The position numbers and the translations under genes are program-made. From Macrotrachela quadricornifera (Eukaryota; Rotifera; Eurotatoria; Philodinida; Philodinidae), in NCBI GenBank assembly GCA_022393335.1, contig JAJEKB010000487.1:1-64000 (forward strand): DNA of 64,000 nucleotides, read 5' to 3'. The notes under the pieces were generated by a model, which was not told the origin of the DNA, searched no databases, and worked only from the letters and a program-made list of their open reading frames with translations. Within the stretch, counting starts at the first letter, position 1, and the number at the start of each line of letters is the position of its first letter. Below, piece after piece: positions 1 to 15,400 of this stretch.

Positions 1-413
1 TGTACAATTATAATAAAAGAGTGCAATGATAGATACTAAAAAAAAAACAAGGCTTTCTAGGTGGGATGATTTCTTATTTTCATCTAATACTAGTACAAAT
101 TGGAGACAGAAAAAACAAAAACAAAATAAACATGGATACACAAACAGAACATTTAAGATATAAACTTTTGTTCTGTATATATAACAAACAAGAATAATAA
201 TATATAATAATAATAGTAATAATAATAAAAAACAACAAATGAAGAGATTCCTAATTAATATATGTCAAAAAAAAAAACAAATCATTGTACAAAAATAGAT
301 AACCAAGGAGAAGAAGTTGGAACCAATGTTAATAAATAAAAGTGATAGGAATTAAAAGAAAAGAAGAAAAAAACAAACAAACAAAAGACATCAAATTAAA
401 ACATAAAGAAGAT
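1..413 (-). other. 3' flank of the spectraplakin gene
   Basis: This AT-rich stretch lies downstream of the last stop codon I can assign to the minus-strand spectraplakin. I see no open frame with coding character and no perfect AATAAA on the minus strand. It could be 3' UTR, or intron leading to further exons (spectrin rod, EF-hand, GAS2) beyond the window edge. Confidence 0.4.
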
Positions 414-3400
414 TCAATCTAATTTATAGTCATTAGAAGAAGAAGAATGGACGATGGATGCCACCGAACTCACCTAAAATAAAAATAAATATAATAATAA
501 TTCAATTTTTTCTTTATTTATTTATTAATCAATCATGCAAAAGAAGCAAGCATTTTAAAATTCTACTCACATTTTCTAATAATGATCGTTACATACATAT
601 AGAATTTGAGTACAAACAAAATGTATCATACAGACAAAAAGAAAATATTTCGACTAGCTTACCTTGGGTATTACTGTTGATAAAGAAGACATTTGATCTT
701 CTACAAAATACAAATATTTAAAAAAAAAATTAAAAATTAAAATTAAATAAAAAATACGTTGTTGTTGAAAACCAGTTGATATTTCTCCTCCTTGATATAT
801 TCGACTTGTAACATTTGAATAAAATGTATTTCCATCACTATGTTTCGATCCATTACTAAATGTTTGATTATGATCATTATTATCATCATCATCACGATAT
901 GTTCGTGTTGGACTTGAACCAGTACGTCGTCGAATAGGACGTTTTAAATCATTTCGACTATCAATACTTAATGGACTAATAGCACGTGTCTTTGATTTAA
1001 CACGATGCCAACCACTATTATATGAATCTTCATCAGCTGAATCAGGTGCACTATTATAATCAAAATGTAATGAACTTTTAGCTAATGAATGTCTTCGATT
1101 TTTTCTTGATGTTATTTTAGCAGCAACTGTTTCATGATCAGCTTTAATTGGTACAAGTGGTGCACCAACAATAGCAACAATACCATGACGTATAGCTTCA
1201 CGTATAGAATATTGTGTATGAGAATGTGTATCATAAACTAAACCTGATTCATGATCAATTAAACCACGTTCAATAGCATCTTGTATTGTATATTCTCGAC
1301 TAGTTTTTGGATCAAATAATTTCATACGATTATTATCAAGTAAATTTTTTCGTATTGCTTTTTCAAAACCAACTGATTCATTTTGTGATGGAAGAAAAAC
1401 TTCTCCAGCATTAACATCAAATTGTGAAAATAATTTTCGATGATTAAATGCTATTTCTAATGTTGTTATTATTTTATTTGAATATGAATCAATAACTTGT
1501 CCTTCATTATCAATTTTAATACCATCTAATGCATCTTTTAATGTCATAAAACGTTCACTTGTTGGATGTTCAATAATTGTACTTTGTCCATCAATTAAAC
1601 CACGATGTATAGCTTCTTTTAAATTTAATTGTTCACCACTATGTGGATGTTTATAAAGACCAGTACGAAGATTAAGTAAACCACAACGTATTGCATCTTC
1701 AACATTCATACGATGTAATTTTGATTCAACTAATCTTGCACGATATAAACCTATTTTAGCTGGATTTAATTTACCACCATCACGACGATTTATTAAACCA
1801 AGTGAAAATGCATCATATAATGTTATTGGTCCTTGTTCACTATCAGCAAATGCAATACCATTTACATGAATATGACCACGTTCAATAGCTTCCATTAATG
1901 ACATATAATGTTCTGTAGCTGGATCACGAAATGTACCTAAAATAAGATTAGAATTTGATTTTATTTGAAGAATATTCAAGAAATTATATGCAATAGAGAT
2001 AGTATAGTTAATCAGTTCGAGACTTGATTCTAATTGTCACTATTGATTAAGATAGAATTTTAAGAAAAGATAAATCAGTTTACTATCACTAGCAGAATAT
2101 GTCTAGAAAATAGAAGGATTAACTCAATTCATTTTTCATCCGTCATCAAGATTTATGTTGACAATATATTATTTAATAAAATTTTTAACATCATATTATT
2201 CTTATAACTATGATTGATATGAATTTATGTTGTATTAATTTTTTTTTAATTTTATACCTGAATCAGCAGTATAAAAACCAAGTCGAATAGCATTTTGCAT
2301 TGATAAACCTAAAGGTTTTCGTTCAACATGTTCACTTATTTCTGCTTCAATTAAATTTCTATTAATAGCTTCTTGAATTGTCATTGTTTCACCAGTTGAA
2401 AAATCTGTATAAGTTTTTGCTTCTGTATCAATAACTTGATTTTTAACAGCGACAGCACCTGATTCCATACGATCTAATACATTATTTCGTACACCATGAA
2501 TTTTATATAAAGTAATACGTTTTTCTGTTATTGTATCAATTATTAATTCCAAATCATATTCTTCAAATCTTTTTTGACTTATAAGTTCTACATCAAGTAA
2601 TTTTTTTCAATAGCTTTATCTAAAAACAAAAACAAAAATCATTTTCAATAATATATATATATATACATTTATTTACCAAGTGGAATTTTAATTCCATATT
2701 TTCGATCATGATAAACACCTTGTGCATAATTTAATATTCCAATAGCTTGTGCTTCTAATCCACCAATTTTTTCTGTTGCTTCACTATCAACAGCAACACT
2801 TTTAACAATAAATTTTCTTACTATTTCTTGTACTGATGACGTTAACATTTCTGTATCTTCTTTTGTTTCAATTATTGTTGCATAAACTAAACCTTCATTT
2901 ATTGCTTCAGCTAATTCATATTGAACATTAGTTACTAAATCTCTATAACTACCTATTTCTTTATCAAGTATACCTAAATCAATTGCTTCTGATACTTTAA
3001 TTTCTTTTTGTGTTAATGGATGTATAACTGATGTAATAACATATGTAGCTGTTTTTGTTGCTATTGTTAATTCATCTTCATCAATTGATATTATTGATGG
3101 TGGTCTTATACTATTATCTGATGATGATTCATCATCTGCACAACGTATATAACCAGCTTGTATGGCATCATATATCGTCATAACATCATTGGTATCAAAT
3201 TTACGATATTCATTTAATTGTATATCCAAAATACCTTGTTTTAATGCATCACGTGGTAAAATTTTTTTCATATTACGTGTATCATAAACCCATTTAATAT
3301 TAAATATTTGTCCATTAATTGTTATTAGTAATGAATCATTTGTTGTATTATATTCTGTTGCACCAATAAATTTTAAATAAATAGCTTCATGTAATGATAC

Positions 3401-6400
3401 TTGAGAATTATTATATGGATTTATATAACGTCCATTAATAGAATCTAATATTTGTTTACGTACAGCTTGTCGTGGAAATATACGACGTTTTGTTGATGAA
3501 TCTAATACCCAATGTATCATATAATCAATACCATCAACATGTATTGGTAATGATGCTGTATCTGGTTCAATACCCATATAACCTAATTCAACAGCTTTTT
3601 CAAATGTATATGATTGACGATTTAATTTTTCATCAAAAAATAAACGTTGTTTTGTATCAACTAAACCACGTTGATAAGCATTTTGTAATGATAAACGATC
3701 ACCTGTTAATGTATTCATAACCCAAACAACACGATATGGTTGATTTTTAATCATTAATATACAATGCCATTGTTCCCATTCTTCTTCAGTCCAAGATTGT
3801 TGTTCATCATAAAGAAAATCATTTGTTTGTTGTTCATGTTGTTGTTGTTGTTGTTGTTGTATTGAAATTGTTGGAGATGGTTTAAAATGATTATCTGATA
3901 TATCAATATATTCTTTTGTTCTTGTTGTATGTGTTGATGATGTATATGGTCGTTGATGATCATCAATTATAATTTCACCATGATGTATACGTTGTCCTTC
4001 ACGTTGACGATCATCAATATGAACTGGACGTGGTGGTGGTATAGGTGGTTGTGAACGAGTAGCTGGAACAACACGAACCTTTAAATACAACAAAAAAAGA
4101 AAAGATTTTTATACTAAAAACAGAAATTAATTTTTTTTTACTTCATGTTTACGTTGTGTATCATTAATAATAAGTTGATCTTTTGGTGGTAATTTTGGTG
4201 GAATATATTTATCACCTTCAATAACAATTTCTCTGTGTGTTGTATGACGATCTTCTTTAATATCAAATTTTGCTCGACGATTATTATTTATTCCATCATC
4301 AATAATAACTTCTTCAATATATTGTTGTCTAGGTCTTTCATTTGATTTCGAACGATTAAATTTATTTTGATTAAGATATATATCTCTATTAACAATATTT
4401 GTTGTATGATGATTAATAATTTCTTCTTCACGTGTTATATAATTTTGTTTTTTATGTCGTGGTAAACGTTGAATAGATTCAATTTCTACCACATCTTTTT
4501 CACGTTGTAATATTTCTGATTCATTTATTTCATATGGTGTACGTGGACGTGCTTGAGATTCAATACGTATTGATAATTTCGAACGTGAATCATTTGTATT
4601 TCCATATGGTTCTTGACTTATTATTGTACGACGTTGATCAGTTAAAAATTGTTCACTATTATTAAATATTATTTGTGATGTTACAGCTTGTACTTGTATA
4701 AAACCATGTTTAACAGCATCACTTATATTTATTTCTTCATTTGTTATTGGATGTATATAAACACCTTTTTTATGATCAAATAATTTTTGTTGTATACCTT
4801 CTTGAAGATTATAAATTTTATCTGTACGTATATCAATAATACCTGTTATTAAATAAAAAACTTGTTCACGTTGATCAGCATAAAATGATGATGGTGGTTG
4901 ATCATAAAATTGACCAATAATTAAACCTTGTTCATATGCTTCAAGTATAGTCATTTGTTTTTGTGTTATACGATGATAATAAATAGTTATATTAGAATTT
5001 AATAAACCTGTTTTAATAGCTTCTGTTACACCTAAACGACGATTTGTTACAGGATCAATAACTTGTTCAATAATTAATGTTTTTATATAACGTCGAGAAT
5101 TTTGATCAGCTAATTCAGTAAATATTAAACCTTTTTCAATTGCAACACTTATTGGAAGATTTTCACCTGTTAAACTATTTACATAAAAACCTTTTGCATG
5201 ATCAATAATTCCTTCATCAATAGCTAAACGTATAGGAATTTCTTGACGTGTTTTTGGATGTATAGCACTTTTAAGTGTATAAGTTTTTGTTTCTTTAACT
5301 GTTCCACGTTTTATATTAGAATTTCCAATAATATCTTGATTTGTTGATGTTTCAACTGGTAATGGTTGAGCACGTATATGTCCTTGTGTAATAGCTTCTG
5401 ATATTGAAAATATTTCATTTGTTTTTTTATTAATATATTGTCCATTTTGTTTATCTAATATACCTAAACGTATGGCTTCTTGTACAGATAATTCTCTATT
5501 ATTAATATAGTCACGAACACCTAATAAATGATATGAACGTGTTTCACGTATTAATGATGTTGATATAACATATTTATCATTATGATGATGATTATTATTA
5601 ATATTATTTGATGTTTGTTGTTCAACAATAAGAAAACCTTTACTCATAGCATCATCAATTGAAATTGTTTCTTGTGTTAAATTATTTAGATATACACCAT
5701 GATATGGATCAAGAATTTTTGTACGTATAGCTGTATTTGGATCAATGAATGTATTTAAACGATGATCAAATACACTTGAAATAATAAGTGATTCAGTTTT
5801 TGATATAATATTATATGAATGAGGATCACCAATTTTAAGAATACCCATTTTTAATGCTTCACCTAAGTTTAATTCTCGTGATGTAACACGATCAATAATA
5901 TGATGATTAGATAAATTTATTAAACCACGAGAATACGCCTCACGTAAATCGTAATTACTGAAAATATATTTAAAAAAAAAAAAAAAGAAAAATGAAATAT
6001 AATGATTTGTTTTCTTTTGATGATTTTTAAAAAAAAACTGTATCAATATGGCTTCAACCTCTTTTTTTTGTCAATATGTTAAATTCAAATAAAAATGATT
6101 TTATTAAAATAAAACTACGATAAAGAACAAAATTTTAATTTCTTATTCATATGCTAAATAGTAGTGAGTATGTTTTGTACAAATAATTATGATTGATTTT
6201 ATACATGAATGAAAAAAGAAAATGTCTATTATATATGTTTGATTGCCTTTCTTTGTATATTTATAAGAAAATAAATATATACGAAAATTATCATATTATT
6301 ATGAAAATAAAATTCTAGAGTTTTTTTTTACTTACCGTTGTTCGAGCGTATCGACTACGTAGGCGCTACGCGCGTCTAGAATATTTGTGTCGATCGCCTC

Positions 6401-9400
6401 TTTTAATGTAATGGTCGTTGCTGTATTAGTTATGGTTATGGCGAAGTCTGCACCAACGGGAGGAGGATGATTATTCACCGACAACGGCGACGTAGAGAGA
6501 AGATTTTTATTGTTAGTTGTCGTAGTAGTAGTAGTGGTCGTATGTGGCGGCGAAGACGATGAAGAAGAGAAATGGTTGTGAGGGTGGTGATGTTGGTCGG
6601 GCGGCGATGTGGAGGAAGAAAGAGGAGAAGAAAGAACGAATGGAAAAGGAGAAAAGAGACCCGTTGACAAATCGACATATTTGCTATTGACCGCATCAAC
6701 AAACGAGAGACTTTTTCGTTGTATCATTTCATTTGATTTTGAATTCATTATAATTATATTATCATTAATATTTGTTGTTGTTGCTGATGATAATGATGTT
6801 GATGGTTGTTTTTGTATTAAAAATCTTACTTTCTTATTATTTGATATATCATTATCTTTTCCAATCGATGATGATGATATCTCTGTAGATGGTATAACAT
6901 AGGTAGTTTCAAATGAAATTGAACCATCTAATGATGATAGTGGTTGTTGTTGTTGATGACGATGATGATGATGATAATAATGATGACGATCGACAGTGAC
7001 CTTTCCGTTTGATAAGTCAATAAAACCTACGAGAAAGACAACAGATTGTATGACGTCATCATAAATCTTACAATTTGCATAAGCAACTAGAAAGAGAGAA
7101 AGAAAAAGAGAAGAGAAGAGGAGAAGAATTAGATGTTTGTTCTTCACTTCAAACTTTTCTCTCTAGACATGTACGTTTCATTTTAAAACGACGGGAATAT
7201 AAAAATATGGATGACGTAAAAAGGACATGAAGAAACAATGTATATGAATGAATAAATGAATCGGCAGCGTCTACAATAACGGTCAGACGGACAATAGAGG
7301 AAGCTGTGAGAAAAATGTAAAACAGAGAAAAAAAGAAAGAACATGCACATCCAGCACACAAGTCTTGATTTGTTATATTTTTTTACTGCTTCTATTCCCT
7401 CCCTCGTTTCATGTATATACACTCCTACATATGCATCCACTATCGTTCTCTCACTTTCTTCTCAATGTAAAATGACTGAACTAACTGGCTCAGCGCCACA
7501 CGTACACATTCATATGACATGCGAAAAGAGAGAGAAGAGATTAGATCTGTGTCAATATCGTGATTGTACATCTATCTCATTATAGTCCTTGAGTTGTATA
7601 TCTATTCGTACGACGACGGACATGATACTCAATAAGCACAAAAGAAAAAAAAAGGGTGGAGTTTGACGAATGCTATAACTGACGTACCATTATTTTCTGT
7701 TCTATTAATGTCAAACTAATCTAGACATGAATGATAACAATTAGTAAACATAAAAGTATTGTCTAGTTGATATATTTTTTTAACTTTAGCTGCCAAGAAA
7801 AATTAGTTTGTTATCATATGAAAATATCTTAAAAGAAGATTCATAATGTCATTGATACTAAGATGAAATACTGTGATAATACAAATGTTCTATTCTAAAA
7901 GCTTCATATGATTAACTGTTGTTTATTCTCATGTCTATCTTGATAAACAAGCATAAAATAATAATATATCAAAGTATGAAAATAGATAGATATATTTAAT
8001 ATGATTTTCAATTTTCATCTAATGGGATAAATTAACATCTAAGATAAATATAAAAAAAAATACAGATGGATTAAACCACTGATAGAAGAAAGTTCATTTA
8101 AGCATCTCATTTAATCATAACTGAAAATAAATGAAGGTCAACTAAAGTGTAGTTTAACCCCTATCTGATATAATTTGACCTTCTTTATGTGCATTTGATC
8201 ATAAAAAAAAGGAGGAAAGAAAACTAAGAGTGAGAATGTAAATGTGTTCGTTGCGATTAACCTTGTTCATGTGAAAGTAAAATATCTTCTTATCTTATGT
8301 ATATCCTATAATTATTCTTCTACTGTCTCTTCACACGTGTGTACTTATATGATCATATAGTAGATATTCTCATCATAAAAGCAAAAAAAAAAAAGAAAGA
8401 AAGAAATCTACCATCTCAGTAGTAGTAGTATCGATCAATCTACCAGAGATCTAAGATAAGCGATAGAGAAATATATGGTCAATTACTTATAGCAACATGA
8501 CTATCTCGATTACCTGTTTTATTATTATTAGTAATCTGTTCGTTCCGTTTTGCAGATGATGATGAAAAAGATTGTTTTTCATCATCATCTGATAAAAAAG
8601 GTGATTCTAAATTAATATTATATCGAGATGCAATTGTAGTACGATAACGTTGAACAATATTCAATACAGAATCTATTGGAAGATTAATTATCTATAAAAT
8701 AATATATAGAATAAAAAATAAATAAATATAAATATTTAATTACTTGTCCAATTGCAGTATAATTCTTTATAAATAAACGTGTATATTCTTCGATATTAGA
8801 AAGAAGATAAGCATAACGTCTAATAATAATTTTAATTATTTTTATATTATAATTGAAAAAATTTTCTTACTGATTAAGTGTTTCAATTTTATTGATAATA
8901 GATCGAGAAGCATGTTGAACAGTTGATGAATTTTGTGGTTGTTTAATAGATTTTGATGTATTTAAATTATGTAATATAACTCGAAAATGTTTTAAATTTT
9001 TTTCATGCATCTATATGATAAGGGTGAAAATTTTTGAAAAAAAAAGAAACGTTTTTTTTTTTTACATGCAGCAACATGCATTTCAATGTAATTTAATATT
9101 CAAAAGAAGGAAAAACAAAAACATTTTAATTAATATTACCTTAACTTCTTCAATAAATTTAATTGCAACATCATTCATATGTTCAATTGATTGAGCACGA
9201 GAATAAATTTCATTAAAATGATCCTAGAAAAATTTCTCTATTTAAATAAAAAATTTTATTAAAATTTTTTTTACAGTAACAGTCTTTGCCATTCTTCGAA
9301 GTTTATCTTTATCATTTGATATTGGCTCAAGAAGTTTTGTAGATCTTTCATAATTATTAAGTATATGTTCTTCTTGTTGAAATAATGTTTGAAACGATCG

Positions 9401-12400
9401 ATATGTTTCAATTATTTTTGTAATCAATCGTTTTCTAGAAAAATATTATTTTATATGAACTGTTTCTAATACACATTTATATTGTTCTTATATGATAGAA
9501 CTTGATACATCCCTTTTTGACTTGTACATTAAAATCATCTCTATTTGAAATCAGAACTTTATCTAAATATTTATGTTTTCTTTTTTGTCTTTCCTAAACA
9601 GTTGCCTAACGGTATTAAATCAACAAATCTTTCGCGCATACTCATGTCATTTTGACATACATGATTTTCTTCTGTTCTTGTCAACACAGTCTTCTAAGTC
9701 TATTCTCATATCATTATAATATCAACGTGGGAACAACAAGCAGACAGACTGAAAAGGAATTTAATATGTCACAAACAGGCCTGTTTAGGCTTCTGATAAA
9801 TGTTGCTATATTACACGACAATAGTCTACAGAAAAATCTACAATATGCGATTACTCTCGTTTCTAAAACATTTTTGATTTTTCTTATGAGTGAGAAAAAA
9901 AAAAATCTTAGTAAGAAATAAATCACTATACCTTTGATTAACTTCTGAAGTTAATTGTTTCCATCTTGAAAATAATTGTTCGCTAATACGAATAAATTTA
10001 TTATTATTAAATTGTTTTGTTTGTAAGAGAAGTTCTTTCATGGACTTCTCAAGTATTTGTAAATGATTATTAGACTGATTAAGATCATTTAATTGACGAT
10101 GAATATTATTTTCATCGTCAATAATTGATGTTTGAGAAGTTAAACGATTTTCTAATTCAGTTATTTGAGCTGTTAAATTATTAGTAAGATTTAAAATAAT
10201 ATCCATTGTATCTAATTTATTTGAATAAGTTTCTGATGTAGAAACTAAATTTTGTACATTATTTGATGTATGATTAACTAATGAACGTAATTGTTGATTT
10301 GATGATGATGTATGATGTTCTTGAACATGATTACGAATATCATTAATACGATTTGCTTGTGAATGAAGTTTCTTTTCAAATTCCTAAAATAATAAAAATA
10401 TAAAATTAAATATTTTATATTATAAACAAAAAATAAATAAATAAATTATTCCACTTTTTCTCGAATGGTATATGTAGGTAGAAAATTTCTATTAGACGGA
10501 ATAGATTTAAAACTTGATCGTTCATGAATCATTGTTGAATTTGAATGATTAATTCTATTATATTGATCATTCGGATCACCACGTTTAATTGATCGAGTTT
10601 CAATATGAGTTATATTTGATGTATTTGGTAGTGTGAATTTTCGATTATTTTCATCAAGTATAGGACATGAACCGTAATGTTGATTATCTTTCATTATATC
10701 TTTATGATGAAAATTTTCGTATTTTACACTATTTTGTTGTTGATGTTGATATGGTGGTTGATCAAAACGTATGCATACGTTGATACCACTTTCATTAGAT
10801 GTTATTATTGGTGGATTTGGTATAATTCTATCTACTAATGAATTATGTTTTGGTGATACATGAGAATTTGTTTTATAATTTGAATTTATTGATGAGAAAT
10901 TTTTTCCTGATGATGCACGTTGAAGATATGTTTGATGTTGAGGATCAATATTAGATGAGTAATAATCATTGCTGTTATTATAAACAAGATTAACAGGAAA
11001 ATGTCGATATGTTGCTGTTGATGAACGATAGAAATGTTGATGATCGGCAGATGGAGAAGAAAAAGAGCGCTGCATCACTTGTTCACAATACCTTGTCTAA
11101 TGAACACAAGTTCTTAATATATGCACACGATAATGGCAATTGAATACATATGGTCATAAACTACTGATATTATTATTGGTTGAATAACCAATATATTACC
11201 GTTAATATAAATGATACCACAAAATTCTTTCCAAGATTTTTCTTGTTGATGACAAATGTTCGTCTGTTTAATGATATTTTCTTTTTTTTCTATTTGCTAA
11301 GATATTCATACAAACAAATAATACAAAAGAAAAAAAACATTCTTAGCGTTGTGTCTAAACAAAAAAAGTCGTCAAGGATGGGTACCATTGATGCTATGAT
11401 TCTATTATCTAATGTATGTTTCCTTTTTTCTTTCTGCTTTTTTTGTTTCTTAAACAAATGCAGCTGAATGTATTTTTACTATATATAACGATTACATTGA
11501 CGTTAGACGGATACATATCAACATTTAACACTTGATAACTCAAGTACATTTGATGTCTGTAAGACTTATTTGTTTGTAGAAAAAAATCTTTGCATTCTTT
11601 CCAGAAAAAAAAAATCCCATATGGTTTCTTATTGAATAAATCATGCATAAACAAACCTTATGTTGACTATAGAATATAAGAAGATCATCATGGGATGTCG
11701 GTAAACTAGCATCTGATAAATGTTTAAGACGCTGTTGAAGTAATTGATCGAATTGATTTAAATTTGAATCAATTATATTAAGTTCTTCAATTAAATCTTT
11801 TGTATCAGCTTCTATTAGATCTATAAAAAAAAAAAGAAAATTTCATTAAATTAATAAAATATTTGAATATATAAAAAAAACCAATTATTATATATTGTGG
11901 AGAATCATTATCTTGTCTAGAAGCTTCAGTAATAACAATATCAATTTGATCAATATCATTTGATTGTGTGGGACAAACCTATTAATCGAAAAAATAGAAT
12001 ATAAATGACATTTTATTATTATCATCTAAAACAAATGTGTTTTTCTTTTGTTTAGCCATTTATGATAAGTAGAGAATTTGGATTAAACTATAGCCTTAAG
12101 AATATTAATCCTTATTTAGTAGAGTAGATAAGTACATTTTGGAGGATTCATACTAAGAGAAAAGTAGAGTATTCCATCTTAAAATATATTGATTTAGAAT
12201 TGTACTTATTTCATTGTCATTTTATTTAAATAAAACTTTATTATCATATTTTTGAATCAAGATAATTATCTAACTATAGAAATAAAATATCAAAATATTC
12301 GATTGTGTTTGAGTTCAGACTCTACTTATAAAGTAGATCAACGATTGTACTTATAAATAGATTTTTCTGAAAATTTTAGCTTAAAAGCGTTCTATTCTTT

Positions 12401-15400
12401 CCAAAATATTAAAGTTTCAAAAATTATACAAAATTTCATGAATATTGTTTAAATTTTCTGCCTTGTAAGACATTACGATCTCTTCGTATAGATAGTTAGG
12501 GCATTGACAAATGTCCTTCATTGCATTCTTTACATTAATAGAATTAATTTCTTATTATCATTTATTTCCCATGAAAAACAATAAGTGAAAATCATATTGA
12601 AATAAAACAAAATTAATTTTCATTCTTTTTTCATATTGAATTTTATTAGTTCTTTTCAATAGTTGATAGATAACTATGCAAAGATAAACAAAAAGATCAA
12701 GTATTCAAAAATAATTATGGTGTGATCAAATGTTTCTAAAAAATGATCTTACGCAGAAGAAATGAATTTCATTTTCTACAAAAGAATGATGTTGTTTGCA
12801 CAGAATTTCGTCTATTTTGAAAACAAACGGTGTATATATAAAATAAGCTTTCTACGGCATATCTTGTAATATATTTCGTTTTTTAATAAAATGTATTAGA
12901 CAATGAAAAATTGCAATGCAAATAGCGACTATTTTTTGTATTCTGGCTCTTTAGTATCATTAGATGAAACATATAACAATATATAGGAACTCAAAGACAT
13001 CATTTATACGGAGCTTGCTCTAACTTTATATGTCATTGATTGCTATCAAAAAAAATAATTGCTTTCAAGGTCTGGCTAATCTTATCGATTGTTTTCTCTC
13101 TCATGTTATCTGACAAACTAACGAGTGACCCAGAATAAATGAAGAGTACGTTGTTTCTCGATTATTTCCGTTCTTTTTACCTATTTATTTTTTTAAATTT
13201 TGTAATATGAAGAGTAAAGACATGCAGAAGCTTGTACTTTCAAAGTACGAAAATGGTGATGGAACGGTGGCATCAGTCTTTCACCGATCAAATGATGGTG
13301 TAGAAGTATTCGTGAAGTCGATTATATCGATTTAGTCAATCTATCTGGACGTTCAAGAACGATTCAAACGAAAGCAGCAATTCAAACGGTTAAAAGACGA
13401 TTAAATCGACGAAAGTCGCTATCTTCTTCAAAATTAGTTCATGAATTGGGTGTTTCTCGAGGTAGTGCTCAGAGAATACTCTAAAAATGACAGAATATGG
13501 CGATTAATCGTTCAGAAGCCGATATCATAGGTGATACTAGGCGAAAACGTAAACTTCCGCAAAAAGTAGTGGTTTAATTTAGGGTTTGTTCTAAAGGTTT
13601 ATCAAGTTTAATGATTTCGGAGAGTGTCACCCTCGATTATGATCGATACATCAAGAAAGTGCTTCCAGTCGTTCTCAAATATGACAATGGCATGTTTGGA
13701 AACGATTGGATTTTCTAGCAAGACAGTGGAAAGCCACATGTCTATGCAAAATCACAAGAATTATGTATTAACAATTTTTCTTTGTTCATTGATAAGGACC
13801 ATTTGCTGGCAAATAGTCCTGATTTGAACCTATTAGATTACTGTGTTTGGGATGAATTCGCAGAAGCGATCAAATGGAATACAATGACATATAAAAAGAT
13901 ACAAATTGTTATGTTAAAACGTGTTGTGAAAGAGATTTCAAGAGACAGTGTCTTTGAAAGTTGCTTGCCTTGGACTAATCGATTATATTGAATGGCCCAA
14001 GGCAAGGAAAATTATCTTAAATAATAAAATACATCTGTTTTGCAGAGAATTAAATGGCGAATTTTTCAAAAAAAAAATCAAGTCACAAGAGTGAAGAATC
14101 AGGGAGATATTCAAATAATACTGAACCCTTCATTATTCCTGAGTCACTCTTTAGATATAAAAATATCCTCAATGTGTGAAAATTACTTAATCAAGTAAGA
14201 TATCTAACTTATTACAAACCTGTGATTGTGATGTATCATGAATACTATCTATTGGAGAAAAATGATTATTAATACGTAAATTTAATTGATTGATTTTTTC
14301 AAGAATAATTTGAGTTTGATCATTTGATAATGTTAATGTTTGATATTGATTTAATACTTGATTTAATTTTATTTGTAATTTATTCACAGAATTTTCCATT
14401 GAAAGATTATCGAATTGTGTTAACTAGAATAAAAATAATGATTTGATATAAGATAAAATAAATTTTTACTTCAATATTTTTAATATCACGTTCAATTAAA
14501 TCTAAATCAATATTTAATATTTCATATTTTTTAAAATCATTTTCATATTGATTTAGAGTTTTTTCAAGTTCATTCCAAACAATATTTATTGTTTCAATAT
14601 CAGGTTGTAATGATTCATTTATATGTAAAGTCTAAAAATAAAATAAAATAAGAAATGAATTAATTATTATTTTTTTTATTTCACTTGTAATTCAGCATCA
14701 ATTGATTTCATCCGATGTAATATTTGATTATATTTCAATATTTCATCATCTTTAATTACTAATAAAATCTTTTCAAATGTTTGAAATCTTAATTCATCAC
14801 TATTTAAAAAATCTAATTTTATTTTTATCCATTTGAGAAGATCAGATGCAAGTTTTCTATATTCATACGATAATTGACCTTCAAGACGAATCTAATATAT
14901 AGAAAAATATATTAAATTAACAAGTAACCTTTAATAAATAGCTACACTTTGCATTGCATATTTTAATCTCTAAATACATTTTATTTAAAAAAAACAAACA
15001 AAAAAGCCGAATATATCTCAAGATTCATCACGAAAAGGTTTATATATAGAGATTAAAATATTCAATGCAATATGCAATCATTTATTGTATCTTAAAATTA
15101 AAACAAACTTGATCATGTTCTTGTTGAAATGGATGAATTGGTAATGTTGAACAAACTTTATATAAATGAGCTATATATAATAGTATACTTTTTTCATCAG
15201 GTTCATCTATATCAATATCTAAATATTGAAAACAAAAATAAAAATATGAATTTTTTGGGGTTTTTTTTTAAAGCTTATTAAATTACCTTCAGGATCGATA
15301 AGTTGTGTAATTCCATAATGTTTTTGTGCAAATTCAAATGCTTGAGTAAGATTTTCTCTATTTGAATGACGATAAGCTTGTTTAATATCAATTAATTGTG

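Noticed and set aside
3754..3966. Second minus-strand frame within the spectraplakin exon 2677-4078
   Set aside because: It is an out-of-frame reading of the poly-Gln and His-rich coding segment, without domain or splice support.
7027..7147. An ATG at 7147 continuing in frame into the spectraplakin exon 6336-7026, giving an apparent signal peptide ([17 protein letters not shown])
   Set aside because: The hydrophobic stretch is the translated pyrimidine tract of a strong splice acceptor (TTTCTCGTAG before GTTTTATTGAC). Splicing from exon 8487-8691 keeps phase, so an alternative secreted start is not needed.
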